Below are positions 12,058 to 21,384 of a DNA stretch of 33,537 nucleotides, piece after piece. The position numbers and the translations under genes were made by a program. The stretch comes from Hofstenia miamia. Taxonomy: Eukaryota; Xenacoelomorpha; Acoela; Hofsteniidae. The stretch is from NCBI GenBank assembly GCA_900660155.1, contig CABFPE010000749.1, forward strand, positions 94,024 through 127,560. Direction: 5' to 3'. The notes under the pieces are model-generated. The model did no database searches. It saw only the letters and a program-made list of their open reading frames with translations, and was not told where the DNA came from. The stretch's first letter is position 1. Each line of letters begins with the position of its first letter.

Positions 12058-12065
12058 GTGAACAG
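12058..12065. repeat. 8-bp TSD (right) of hAT-like element
   Basis: The sequence gtgaacag directly follows the terminal CTCTG and matches 10181-10188. Confidence 0.9.
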
Positions 12066-12463
12066 GGTAAAAATTTTAAAATATAACAAATTTAACTGAT
12101 CGGTGGTTTGTACTAAATAAATCCTAATCCAAAGTATAAGCCATTAATTATTTTCATTTTCATTAAAGTTAAGAATTTGAAATAAAAACATTCTAAGAAG
12201 TTTAAAATCAACAATTTAAATGAGTCTAGAACTGATAATGGGATGGAAATGGCGGTGATGTATTTCACCAAAAAGATGTTTCTGATACCAGTAAATGATT
12301 CCACCTTTTGCCTATTTCAAGAGGTCATTCTGTTTTGCAACTTTCTAGTCTGTTATTCTAGATCAGTCCTAGCAAATCTATTGTCAAATTGAAAGTCAAA
12401 TTCATCGCCACCATAATTCTTTTTCAAAAAAGAGATAAATTGTACCAATATATATTTCATATA

Positions 12464-12470
<7 letters not shown>
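12066..12470. other. Flank of the copia body, no gene seen
   Basis: AT-rich sequence with no recognised frame and no LTR-like motif; it ends in a (TA)n run at about 12471-12494 that abuts the copia body. Confidence 0.4.
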
Positions 12471-12494
<24 letters not shown>

Positions 12495-12502
12495 ATATTT
12501 AT

Positions 12503-12895
12503 ATCATGGAAGTCCTTCAAACTGTAACGAATTTGGAACAAAAGCAACAAGCCCCAGCTATTGTAATAAATCTTGTGGGAAAGTATCGGGAAGCTGCTTT
12601 GGAATTAACTCTGGCTGGAATCAATTGTGAAGATGGTTTGAAAACGTTATTGGATAAGTTGGAAAAAAGCAGATTTGGCTTATGAGACCTATTCAAAATT
12701 TGAAAAGTATTGCAAATCTTGTGATGTTTCTATGCCTGATTATATAAATGAATTCGATAGGTTTTACAACAAAGCTAAAGTATATAAAATGGAATTTCCT
12801 GATCGGCAGTGCTTGCTTTCAAATTGTTGGACAATGCTGGTCTTGATGAGAAAGAGCGTCAGTTAGTTCTTTCGTCTGCTCAGAAGCAGGAAGCA
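12503..12895 (+). pseudogene. gag: copia Gag fragment (N-terminally truncated)
   Basis: The first part reads ATG then LQTVTNLEQKQQAPAIVINL and GKYREAALEL, followed by EDGLKTLLDKLEKS, the UBN2-type Gag core of metazoan copia elements. The frame shifts near 12672, and the second part (AYETYSKFEKYC, PDYINEFDRFYNKAK) continues in another frame; a third frame change near 12810 gives a stretch that resembles the conserved AFKLLDNAGL segment. The usual 60-70 N-terminal residues are absent. Gag would form the virus-like particle that packages the RNA. The ATG at 12507 is probably accidental, because it lies within the 24-nt segment shared with RNase H. Confidence 0.85.
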
Positions 12896-12897
12896 AA

Positions 12898-13659
12898 ATG
12901 GAAGCTATAGCATTTCATGTGGATCAGTGTCAAAATAATGACGTTTACTTAGCTAGCCGTGGACAAAAGTATTATCGTTATAGGAGGTCATGTGTACAAC
13001 ATGGTTGCCGTTCTCAAGTGCGCAATCGTCAAACGGCAGAAAGAAGATGCTACATATGCGATTCCAAAATGCATTTGTCATGGACGTGTCCAAGTAAAAC
13101 TGACATGGAGCAGTATGTTAATCATTGTTATGCTGAGAAATTACCCAGCTGGTTGGAGCAGTCTTATGGAAGAGGAATAGTTGATACTGCTTGTACTACA
13201 TCTGTTTGTGGTCGCATTTGGATGAACGACTATATTAATTCACTATCTAAAGAAGAGCAAAACGAGGTAAAATGGCAATATGGCAACGTTCCAAAAGTTT
13301 TTGTATTTGGTGATAAGAATAGAAGGAAACCCTTCTGGAATGTAATTATACCTGTTAGATTCGGAGCTCCAAAGGTATCACTTGCTGTACGAGTTGTAGA
13401 TGGTAAGTTGCCCTTACTTATTAGTAAAACGTCTCTTAAGAAGGCGGGGTTAGTGCTAGATTTGGTTGGTGACGTCGTATGGCTACTAGGTGAGAGAATC
13501 GAATTAATAACAACTACCACAGGGCATATTGTATTAGATCTTTTGAAAAATGAAAGAGATTCTGTAGATGTATTTGCAAACTTATGCCCTCTTGCGAAAA
13601 TGACAGATTCGGAATTAAAAAATGCAATTATAAAACTACATAAACAATTTGCTCATTAA
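12898..13659 (+). pseudogene. copia Gag zinc knuckle and aspartic protease segment
   Basis: This is the longest clean upstream frame, 253 codons to a TAA. Residues 51-64 form a CX2CX4HX4C zinc knuckle (CYICDSKMHLSWTC), which binds nucleic acid in Gag. The protease catalytic motif follows at about residues 94-99 (IVDTAC, with Asp96; the canonical family motif is D-S/T-G/A). Later blocks, FVFGDKNRR, PLLISKTSLKKAGLVLD and ELITTTTGH, are the conserved C-terminal half of this protease family. The end (KLHKQFAH) is the start of the integrase HHCC zinc finger, so the TAA at 13657 is a mutation inside the polyprotein rather than a natural end. The spacing between zinc knuckle and protease is shorter than usual. 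Confidence 0.88.
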
Positions 13660-14669
13660 AGTGCAGCCCGATTATCTACGTTAGTGAAAAGTTCCGATGT
13701 TAAAAACAAGGTTGTCTTTGAATTAATTGATAGTATAACTTAAGAATGCATTTCTTGTAAAATGAATTCAAATTTACCACCAAAGCCCGTAGTTAGCATG
13801 CCTCTTGCGGCCGAGTTTAATGATACTGTTGCTATGGACCTACATGAGTTAAAATCGAAGAAAATTTGGTACCTCCATATATTAGATCAGTTTACTCGTT
13901 TTAGTGTAGCTACAATTATATATTCTAAAGATCCTGCAATCATTGTGAATAAATTTATGCGTCATTGGGTATTAAAATTTGGGTGCCCTAAAAGGATCAT
14001 TTCGGATAATGGTGGCGAATTTAACAATGATTTAATTCGCCTGTTAGGCGAGAGGTTGGATACAAAAGTTACTACTACAGCTGCTTATAGTCCATGGTCT
14101 AATGACACAATTGAGCGCCACAATCAAGTTTTGACTACAATGTTAAATAAGGTCATCAGTGAGACGGGCCTAGATCTGGAAACAGGTATTGAAAATGTTG
14201 CGTTTGCTAAAAATTGTTTATCCTCAACATCCGGTTACAGTCCGTATATGTTAGTATATGGCAGAAATCCCAACTTACCTGGTGTATTAAGCAACAAACT
14301 ACCTGCGCTTTCACATGAAGTTGATACTGGTTTAATAGGCAAGCATTTAATTGCACTTTCAGCCAGGAAAGCTTACATGGAAGCTGAAACATCAGGTAGA
14401 ATACGCATAGCATTGACTCGTAACTTGCGACCAACAGACACTAGTTTCTCTCCTGGCGATGAGGTTTTCTATAAAAGGGATGGAGACAAACATTGGAGGG
14501 GACCTGGCGTAGTGCTAGGAGTTGACTGACAGTCAAGTAGTTTTTGTCCGTCATGGTGGTTTGTATGTAAGGGTACATAAAAGTAGATTGATGTATTCTC
14601 ATTTAAAGAAATCTAATTTCTCAAATCAGCCACCTTGCATTCCCAGTGAAACTGACCCACTAGTAAAAT
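13630..14669 (+). pseudogene. copia integrase
   Basis: The integrase begins with an HHCC finger spread across two stop codons (13657 and 13741): H..H before and at the first stop, and CISCK after the second. The main 255-codon frame (13762-14529) carries the catalytic triad: Asp26 (VAMDLHE), Asp82 (ISDNGGEF) and Glu118 (DTIERHN), with 35 residues between the last two, the D,D-35-E spacing of retroviral-type integrases. GDEVFYKRDGDKHWRGPGVVLG is the start of the C-terminal GKGY-type module. The frame breaks near 14527, and the continuation (VVFVRHGGLYVRVH, 14537 onward) is in a different frame, ending at a TAG at about 14669. The catalytic residues survive, but the protein cannot be made as one chain. 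Confidence 0.9.
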
Positions 14670-15860
14670 AGCTAGCAGTTCTGAGTGATTCTGATGACGA
14701 TAGTTCCGTTGATGAGAACGTGTTACCACGGTTTTCTTTTTTGAATCAGAAAATACCTGACATAGGCCAAACGGTAAAGTTTGTTCCATCTGAATTGTGC
14801 AACTGTATAAGAAGAGAGTACAAAGCAGTCATAAAAAACCGTGCAGGTAAATCTACTGGTAAAAATAAACATAAGTACAATGTCGAGTTTTTGGCACCAA
14901 GAGATGGCGAAGGCTTTGCGGGTCATTTAGATTGGAAATCCGACGTGGAATCATGGGCACCTATCGAACGTAATGAGAACTGTAATACATTAAACAAAGA
15001 ATTGGATGAACCGTCTACGTCAACAGAACAGAATGATAAAGAACAGGAAACTTTACTAGCTTCTAATCTACCGTCGAAGTACGACTTTACGCAGGCGGAA
15101 CTTAAGGAGATAGAGAACTGGCAGATGTATGAGACGTTTGAGGAAGTTAAAGATATTGGACAAGAGAGAATTCAGACACGTTGGGTGTATAGTTTAAAAG
15201 ACGGGCCCAGTAGTGAGGTCATCAAAAAAGCAAGGCTTGTGACGAAAGACTTCCAGGAAATTGAGAATTTTCAAACTGATGCCTCAACTTGTAGTCAAGA
15301 GACTATTAGATTATTATTTACTGTTGCAGCTTGCCATGGATGGGAGCCTCATTGTATGGATATAAAGGCAGCTTTTCTTCAAAGCAGTGGAAAGTATTTG
15401 GATAGAGACGTCTTCTTAGAACCTCCTCATAATTACGCAAAAAAGGAAAATTGGGGAAATTGATTAAACCGGTAAATGGATTGACTGACGCATCAAGGTG
15501 TTGGTATCGTACACTGAAAGAAAGTTTGTTGTGCCTTAAAATGGTAGTTTCGAAGTATGACCCAGCGTTATTTCTGTGGGAAAATGACGATAAACAGGGT
15601 TTCATCTGTGCACACGTAGATGATTTATTTTGGTGTGGCGATTCTGTTTTTGGTGGTGCAGTGATTGAACCATTAAAACAAATATTTCGAGTCACTAGTG
15701 AAAAATCGAATAACTTTCCATTTCTGGGGCTGAATATTTCTACTAAAGGTGAAGGTATCATATCAGTGGATCAAAATTCTTATGTATCACGGTCGAGTTG
15801 GCTTACGAAGAAAAGGTGTTGGTCAATGATTGTGGATATCGACGAGGACAAGACCTGATC
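14670..15860 (+). pseudogene. copia reverse transcriptase
   Basis: A 247-codon frame (14720-15463) starts in the acidic linker after integrase and runs into the RVT_2 domain: RWVYSLKDG, KKARLVTKDF, TCSQETIRLLF and the catalytic motif CMDIKAAFLQ. A frameshift near 15455 moves the rest to the 15451-15858 frame: PVNGLTDASRCWY, then AHVDDLFW, where the two aspartates (residues 57-58) complete the active site, and NFPFLGLNI. A further shift near 15825 leads to WISTRTRPDLDFNIS, the conserved RT/RNase H connection. Motif order and spacing match Ty1/copia RTs. All three catalytic aspartates are still present. Confidence 0.92.
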
Positions 15861-16500
15861 TTGATTTCAATATATCAAATTTAGCAGCGAAGGTGGATGA
15901 TGGTCATACCGATATTTTATATGCTGTCAATAAGCTGATAAGAAAATTGCAAAACGAATCTTGTGAATTGAATTTTAAGAACATTGGACACTTAACTAAA
16001 TGTAAATTGCTTTTTTTTGTGATGCTTCATTTGGGAACTTAAGAGAAGGAGGGATTCAAGGAGGTTATAATATTTTACTTCTTGGAAAGAATCAGAAATT
16101 TGCATTAATATCATGGAAGTCCTTCAAACTGAAACGAGTAGCTAGAAGTACGCTAGCCGCAGAAACTATTTCATTATCTCAGGCACTTGATGAAGCTTTA
16201 TTTATTTGTCGATTATTGAATGAGATTATTGGAATACAGTTACCTCTTCATTGCGCTACAGATTGGCAATCTCTTTATGATGTTGTTCATTCTTTAAAAG
16301 GAGTAACTGAGAAACGTTTAAGAATAGATATTGCTTGCATTAGAGAAATGTTAGAAAATGGTGATCATCAGAAGATTCAATTAATTGCAACTAATGAGCA
16401 ATTAGCCGACAGTCTTACTAAATATAATACGACATCCGAACGACAGCTCAGGGAAGCAATAACTTTGGGAACCTTGAAGTTGGATGATATCAATCTTTAA
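15830..16500 (+). pseudogene. copia RNase H and C-terminus
   Basis: After TRPDLDFNIS the frame carries AVNKLIRKLQNES and then hits an 8-T run (16012-16019) where a one-base length change shifts the frame. Past it, the reading CDASFGN (Asp at 16021-16023) opens RNase H, followed by SWKSFKLKR, STLAAE (catalytic Glu near 16162) and the frame 16216-16500 with CATDWQSLYD, VTEKRLRIDIA and QLADSLTK. These are the conserved RNase H blocks of copia; the usual YTDN is ATDW here, keeping the aspartate. The stop at 16498-16500 is a natural position for the polyprotein end. It is followed by a purine-rich stretch, aaaaaaggataacaggga, that could be the polypurine tract. Confidence 0.9.
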
Positions 16501-16559
16501 AAAAGGATAACAGGGAATTGATCATATATATAAACACAAAATAGAATAATTTATTGTAC

Positions 16560-16960
16560 GTATATTTAGTACACAGAGCTACACCGCCTACCCATGCACT
16601 TGTTTTCTTGTCACCGTGTTTTTGTATCTTTACGTCGATAGCAGGTTCTTTAATATTTAACATATCCAAGCCTGCTCCATTATATAATTTATTGAAGAAT
16701 ATTGGTGTTGCCAGCATTTCTTAACGAATATTCACCATGCATCAGTCAGGGAACATCATCAAAGCATTATCTGAAAATTGCCGTCTTTTTGTGCACTACT
16801 TGTTGAAGCCGGTTTTGGAACCAGATATAATCTTAATATAATCTAATCTACAAATTGTAATCTATTCAACAAATATAGGTTATATCCAACTGTCTGATAG
16901 ATGGTTTCAACAGATTTGGCGCAATAGCAATAGTCTCACGCATATATAACTCAAAGGTTT
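16560..16960 (-). pseudogene. Possible actin-family remnant
   Basis: The minus-strand frame ending near 16490 (75 codons from 16717) contains AIDVKIQKHGDKKTSAWVGG, which resembles the actin C-terminal block (V.I...P.RKYS.W.GGS). Just upstream, in another frame (near 16700-16725), NAGNTNI resembles the SGGNTM loop that precedes it in actins, and farther upstream (about 16925-16945) IAIAPNLLKPSI could match the 'ITIGNERFR.PE.LF.PS' region. The order fits, but every match is partial and frame changes and stops lie between them. If real, it is a decayed actin or actin-related pseudogene starting only about 60 bp beyond the copia stop codon, leaving little room for an LTR. Chance similarity is not excluded. 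Confidence 0.35.
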
Positions 16961-17946
16961 TCTACCAATGAATATGATTCTAGTAGCATTAACCAAATTG
17001 GTAATGATGCTGTGCCCTTCTTCACGAATGGCCTACGCAATGGGGGACTTGGTGGAATGCTTCTGTCAGGTTTTCAGCATTTACTTTGACTGCCTAAATG
17101 GAAAAAAATTTCGTCAAAAATTTTTCGATATTTTCAAATATTTTGACGGGGCTTTGTTCCGCTTTTGGCAGTCACTTTATCATAAGTAAGATGACCCTCG
17201 TCAGAAAATCATGGCGTTCACAAGTAAGGTTTTTCAAAATGCACTATATGTAGTCTTAATGAAGAATTTACTTTAATCAAATATGATGTTCCTAAGTAAC
17301 AATTAATAGAAATAGTTTAAGCAACAGTAAATATGAGTGTCTCGTTACATTTCATCAATGACATTGAACCAGTAACATGTAAATCAGGAGCTTCTATCAT
17401 CGAAAAGGTTGGAGAAGTATATAATTGTGCGTGAATTGAAAAAGTTTTATACTGAATTGTACTAATTTACATGTCCAAACCTTAGAAATCTTTCAGAAAT
17501 TCTGACAATTTCTTGAAGGTTATGTTCCAGGCTTTCCTCCCCGATATTCCTATGGCACGACGTCACTGGTGTATACTTATGAGCAGCACAGTATCTTGAT
17601 TTGCTAAGTTACTTAATATTACTCAATCAGCTCTGTAAATAATCTGCGCATTCATGCAATCATTTGGCTGTCAAGGACAAGAATGGAAGCGGCCCGTCCT
17701 TCAAGTATTTTCGCAATAATTGCCTGGAGCGAACTACAGCTCATGTGATTTACTTTTAGTTCAACAATAAAAAAAGAAGAAAAACAAAAGAAATAGAAAC
17801 TGCATGGAAAACAACAAAATCAATGTTAATGTTGAATATAAGATGCAAAACAAACTGATATATACATGTGAGACTTTGTTATGTAATTTTGTGCAGACAG
17901 CCTCACAACACGCATTCATGTTTCTTGTTTTCCCCATCCAGCCGAG
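16961..17946. other. Stretch without recognised gene
   Basis: A 73-codon plus-strand frame (16968-17189) and two frames near 17761-18016 exist, but their peptides have no motif I recognise and look like background. Confidence 0.35.
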
Positions 17947-18033
17947 AACCTGTTGCAAAATTCTTTGCGTTTTCAAAAGGAATTTGATCTCAGAATTTTG
18001 CGATCTCGATTATTAGAATTGGTAGAAGAATCA
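17947..18033. repeat. Dispersed repeat, left half (partner inverted at 24737-24825)
   Basis: The segment containing gcgttttcaaaaggaatttg and ctcagaattttgcgatctc matches the reverse complement of 24737-24825 with a few substitutions. The second half of the same unit resumes at 18604-18703, so a LINE 3' end inserted between them. Confidence 0.8.
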
Positions 18034-18603
18034 TTGTCTTCAATAGCTTTATTCGTTTGCACAATTTGCATATGTACAATTAAGTATAATACATATTTAC
18101 AATATATACAAACACCTAAATATACACATGCACTACAAACTAAGCTAGAAAATTAAGATTAAAACACAAAAAATACAATTAAAAGCATCAATACAATCAC
18201 ACAATTAAAAAAGATAGAATATATTCGATTTGTCGCTACAGATTTTAAATGAACTTTTTATTTTGCTCTGCTAATAGATTATTTTTTAATAATTTTTTTA
18301 AGGTTTCTTTCCTGTCTAATGCTGATTGGTAATTTGTTACAAAGTTTGCAAGAGTTTGTGGTGCAAGAATTGTTTCAATAATTGCTAGTTGGCAACATAT
18401 TATTTATGCATTTATTCGCACGGTGATTATATTTTACAAATTGTACATTTAGCAGGTTACGGTTGATTTTGATTTCCTTAAACATAAGCACCAGGTTGTT
18501 GTACTTTGTTATTGCTCTTGGTATAAGCATCTCTAATTTTTGTACTTTCGTACTAGCTTGCTGTCTGTTTATGCTAAACATAGTACAAATGGACCAGTTT
18601 AGC
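18034..18603 (-). mobile_element. Non-LTR retrotransposon 3' end, inserted in repeat
   Basis: Read on the minus strand, the frame 18581-18375 runs toward a region (about 18345-18260) that in two alternating frames gives LCNKLPISIRQ and ETLKKLLKNNLLAEQ. This resembles the end of LINE ORF2 proteins (WN.LP..IR.....LK.FKK.LK..L). It is followed by an AT-rich 3' UTR and AATAAAGCTATTGAAGACAATG near 18034, similar to the tail of the LINE at 20505-20880. It splits the dispersed repeat 17947-18703 in two, which is what sets its limits. The frames are broken, and 5' truncation is extreme. Confidence 0.6.
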
Positions 18604-18703
18604 CTTTATAAAAATCAAAACAAAACACTCAGGTGCCTCGACTATTAGTACCCTTGCATTTTCAATATGTCGGATGGACATTGCAAATATTGGCTTCTAA
18701 GTA
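18604..18703. repeat. Dispersed repeat, right half (partner inverted at 24617-24735)
   Basis: It matches the reverse complement of 24617-24735, including tatgtcggatggaca at 18666-18680 and the end aatattggcttctaa. The right copy is slightly longer because of a short extra piece near 24700. Confidence 0.8.
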
Positions 18704-18708
18704 GAGCA

Positions 18709-19212
18709 CAGCCCGCGTGGGTCTGCCCAGTCAAAATTGGAACCGGATCAGGGCCTGAAAAATTTAACAACCGGGCTGAAATGTATCATGTCTGAAATTA
18801 AGTGTATGTTCATCAATTGAATAAGATGATAGGTTGAATTCAATGCATCAATTCATGTGACGGCTTCTTAGAATAATAGCTTGAAGAAACATAAATAGTA
18901 CATAGAAGAGTAAATATGTAGATGAAATGAGATCTCAAATGAAAAATAATAATAATGCACGTTGAATACGTGTACATGTAGAACATTCAAGAAAAATGTA
19001 TAAAACGATAAATTTTGTCACCCCGGCCCGGGTTTAAAGCTATTCGAGCAGGGCCCGGGCTTGATTTTTTTCGTGTTGATGTAAAAAATAAAATTTTATC
19101 TGCCCCAGGACCAGCGTTGGAAAAGGCCGGTTTTTTCAGCCCGGGCTCGCATACCGTCGGCAAGGCCCGGCCCACATCAACACGAAAAAATTTAGGCCAG
19201 GTTCCAACTCTG
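18709..19212. mobile_element. GGGCC-rich hAT-like element or fragment
   Basis: The right end, ggccaggttccaactctg, shares the terminal CAGAGTTGGAA with the 1.87-kb element at 10189. The left end has a similar but disturbed sequence (cag, then ttggaaccggatcagggcc at about 18737-18755). CCCGGGC and GGCCCGG units occur in the right third, and tttttcgtgttgatgt at 19067-19082 is repeated inverted at 19173-19188. I could not find an exact 8-bp duplication, so the left boundary may be lost or rearranged. The overlapping open frames on both strands here (18987-19248) are repeat read-throughs. Confidence 0.6.
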
Positions 19213-19627
19213 TGCCCGGAAGTCTTCCACTCGTGGTCGACCTTTTAATGTCATTTATTTTCTCCGAACTATTTCCAGTACTATTTGAACATTATTGGGG
19301 ATTTCCATTTTTCATCCTTGTTATTTTCCAATAGCTGACTAAATTTTCACTTGCACGTGTTTTATTAGTAAATGTACATGTAGGACTGGAGGAAATATTT
19401 TGTTAAAAACACACACATTTGGCCTAGAATTGCTTCAAAAATTTTTTAACGATTATAGAAATTCCGATATTTCAGTACCACTTTTGGCCATTGAGCATAG
19501 TGGAACACCGATTTTCAAGATTTTATTAGTAGATTTTGACAAATTATTTTTGTTGTTATGAGTATATTCCAATTGAGGTTTTTAGGATAATCAACAGTGT
19601 TATTAATATCTGCTTTCTCTCTCATAA
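19213..19627. other. AT-rich stretch, no gene seen
   Basis: No coding or repeat structure was recognised. Confidence 0.4.
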
Positions 19628-19629
19628 TA

Positions 19630-19746
19630 CAGGGGGTACCCATAAGTTTCTGCAGTGACAGAAATTAATTTGTTGAAGAATTCGTGGCATCCACAAACTT
19701 GTAAAATTCAGTATTAACNACTGCAGAAACTTATGGGTACCCCCTG
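19630..19746. mobile_element. 117-bp TA-flanked MITE (Tc1/mariner type)
   Basis: Perfect 27-bp terminal inverted repeats begin CAGGGGGTACCCATAAG at 19630 and end at 19746. TA dinucleotides at 19628-19629 and 19747-19748 form the duplication expected for Tc1/mariner transposition. The 63-bp interior cannot code. One undetermined base (N, 19719) sits exactly at the inner edge of the right repeat, so the interior may be incomplete. The source transposase is not in this window: the mariner at 28.7 kb does not obviously share these ends. Confidence 0.88.
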
Positions 19747-19748
19747 TA

Positions 19749-20220
19749 TGACAGTAAGGAACATATAACGAAAGAATTAACCTGTAAATTATTAATAAAT
19801 TTATAAAAAAACTCTATACTAATCATAAATAGAGATTCCCATTTCGCAAATTATACATATAATTGAAATGGATAAATTTCGTTTCAATAGATACTTTTAA
19901 TGAAATTGAATTTATATTTTTAAAAACTATTTGCTGCTAGCAAAATGGAGGCTTAGTACATGTCAATCAACTAAAAAATTCAGCGAGAGTGGCGCTTAAG
20001 TGTAATATAAAACTGTTAACAAATTCACTGTAATATGATTATTAAAATTATGGATTCGTTAATAATAAGCAAGTTAGTTTGCAAAATTAAACCAATAAAA
20101 AATTGTTATCATTGAGTTTGAATTCTAGACATTTTTTAACCCAATTTTTTAATATATTTTTCCAAGTTGAAAATTCTGGATCATTTAGCATTTGGATTAG
20201 TTGTTATTTTCCAATATTCA
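19749..20220. other. AT-rich stretch, no gene seen
   Basis: No supported coding region or repeat boundary. Confidence 0.4.
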
Positions 20221-20224
20221 TTAT

Positions 20225-20500
20225 CAGAAAATAAGCTTTGAAAATTATTTGTGAAGACAAAAACATTAGTATATCCATAATTCACAAAGAAATTGATTGT
20301 AGGTCTATGGGATCTCTCTTTGATCTGACCATGGCTCAAATTGCAATATATATTTTTGAAAGAAATTTTACCAATAATAATTTTCAAATTTACAAGGAAA
20401 TGTTGATGATGCCTTTGTTTTATTTTAAACCAATATAAAGCAAATAATTTTTTTCCAATATTTAAATAACAAAGAAATGCATCAACAGTGTTAAAATCCA
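20225..20500 (+). pseudogene. Penelope-like RT fragment (motifs B and C)
   Basis: The plus frame from 20238 reads IIHKEIDCRSMGSLFDLTM then AQIAIYIFER, which fits the PLE RT block Y.Q..G..MGSP.SP..A.IY.E.FE (SMGS encoded at 20304-20315). About 100 bp on, a different frame gives NVDDAFVLF (VDD at 20402-20410) followed by YLNNKE, the catalytic motif C and following helix. A frameshift lies between them, and the glycine before SMGS has become arginine. The remnant stops where a LINE 3' end begins. The antisense 106-codon frame over the same bases is a shadow. Confidence 0.7.
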
Positions 20501-20504
20501 TAAT

Positions 20505-20880
20505 AGATACTGGAAAGGTGCCTTCATCACGAATGCAGCAAAAATGTGGAATACTCTTCCTACTTATGTCAGAACTGCATCCTCTCTGAATTTGTTTAAG
20601 AAATTATTAAAGCAGAACCTGCTAGCAAATCAATATAAATATGGCTACTCAGTTAAAACAAACTCTTGGCGAAAATATTTAACTTTTTAGCGTTCTGTAA
20701 ATATTTTGCTTTTTTTGTTTTTATTTGTTTTTAGTTAATTTTAATTTATAGTTGTAGCATATTTTAGCCTTTGTGTAATTCATGTTTGATATATATATAT
20801 CTCATTTGTAAATATTGTATATATATGTATATATTCATGTATGTGCATACAAAAGCTATTAAATAATAATAACAATAATA
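20505..20880 (+). mobile_element. Non-LTR retrotransposon (LINE) 3' end
   Basis: From about 20523 the frame reads AAKMWNTLPTYVRTASSLNL, then FKKLLKQNLL, and stops at TAG 20688-20690. This is the conserved C-terminus of LINE ORF2 proteins of the Jockey/CR1/L2 group (WN.LP..VR.A.SL..FK..LK..L). It is followed by a 190-bp T-rich 3' UTR and a tail of AATAATAATAACAATAATAAT at about 20862-20881, the short-repeat tail typical of this group rather than poly(A). Everything 5' of the last 55 codons is missing, as usual for target-primed insertions. It separates two PLE pieces and probably inserted into that element. Confidence 0.85.
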
Positions 20881-20881
20881 A

Positions 20882-21340
20882 TCAAATGGCTGAAATTCAA
20901 ATCACAATTCAAAACCAAGTCCATAAAAAATAAAAATTTTTAGACAGTCAAATTTCAAATCATCATATATCCCTTTTTTCAAGATACCACTGCAAGATCA
21001 AGAGAAGCAAAAACTATAGTGGAACCTTTCATATATAAAAAGCAACATCAAGAAATTTTCAAAGAACTTACTAAATATCAATAAAAAAAACTCATAAGAT
21101 TAAGAGCTAATTCAATTTTTCGTTCCTTAATCATAGAACATCTTCATAAAAACAAAGACCACATTCCCAAAGACTTAGTTTCTTCAATAGCCTATAAATA
21201 TCAATGTGAAAATTGTAACAAATTTAGATTTGGATAAATCAGCCACCATCTTGCTCCAAAGAACAGGGCATTACTCTTATCAACTGCGCCATACAGCTCC
21301 TGGCAGCTGTGAAGACATACTAGAAAGCGAACTCCGGATA
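20882..21340 (+). pseudogene. PLE C-terminal (GIY-YIG region) fragment
   Basis: The frame ending at the TAA 21236-21238 reads HIPKDLVSSIAYKYQCENCN (CxxC at about 21205-21213), then KFRFG. PLEs with an endonuclease domain have the same order just before GIY-YIG: iPk-L-S-vVYk-C--Cn--YIG. After the stop, another frame (ISHHLAPKNRALLLS) could correspond to the downstream endonuclease part, with the usual T-R-L--R motif lost. The tyrosine of YIG appears as phenylalanine (RFG). With the RT piece at 20225-20500 this is probably one broken element. Confidence 0.6.
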
Positions 21341-21384
21341 TTCGCAAATAGAATCCTTAGACATCGGTTTAACTCAATATAGTT

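Larger units (their letters stand above)
12501..16500 (+). mobile_element. Ty1/copia retrotransposon body, LTR-less and degraded
   Basis: Gag, zinc knuckle, protease, integrase, reverse transcriptase and RNase H occur in that order on one strand. Integrase before RT is the copia (Pseudoviridae-type) arrangement, as opposed to gypsy. Wording of the domains (integrase TAAYSPWSN, RT HVDDLFW, RNase H VTEKRLRID) resembles the metazoan copia lineages found in aquatic invertebrates; the exact clade is inferred. The 5' part of gag is missing: the left edge falls directly against a TA microsatellite. The right edge follows the RNase H stop (16498-16500) within a few tens of bases. No matching pair of LTRs was found. 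At least nine frameshifts or in-frame stops mean the copy cannot encode the polyprotein. Confidence 0.93.

Noticed and set aside
13230..13520. 96-codon minus-strand frame within copia
   Set aside because: Antisense shadow of the protease region; no motif of its own. The same applies to 15318-15761 minus.
20181..20501. 106-codon minus-strand frame
   Set aside because: It is the antisense shadow of a PLE RT fragment on the plus strand, which has recognisable motifs.
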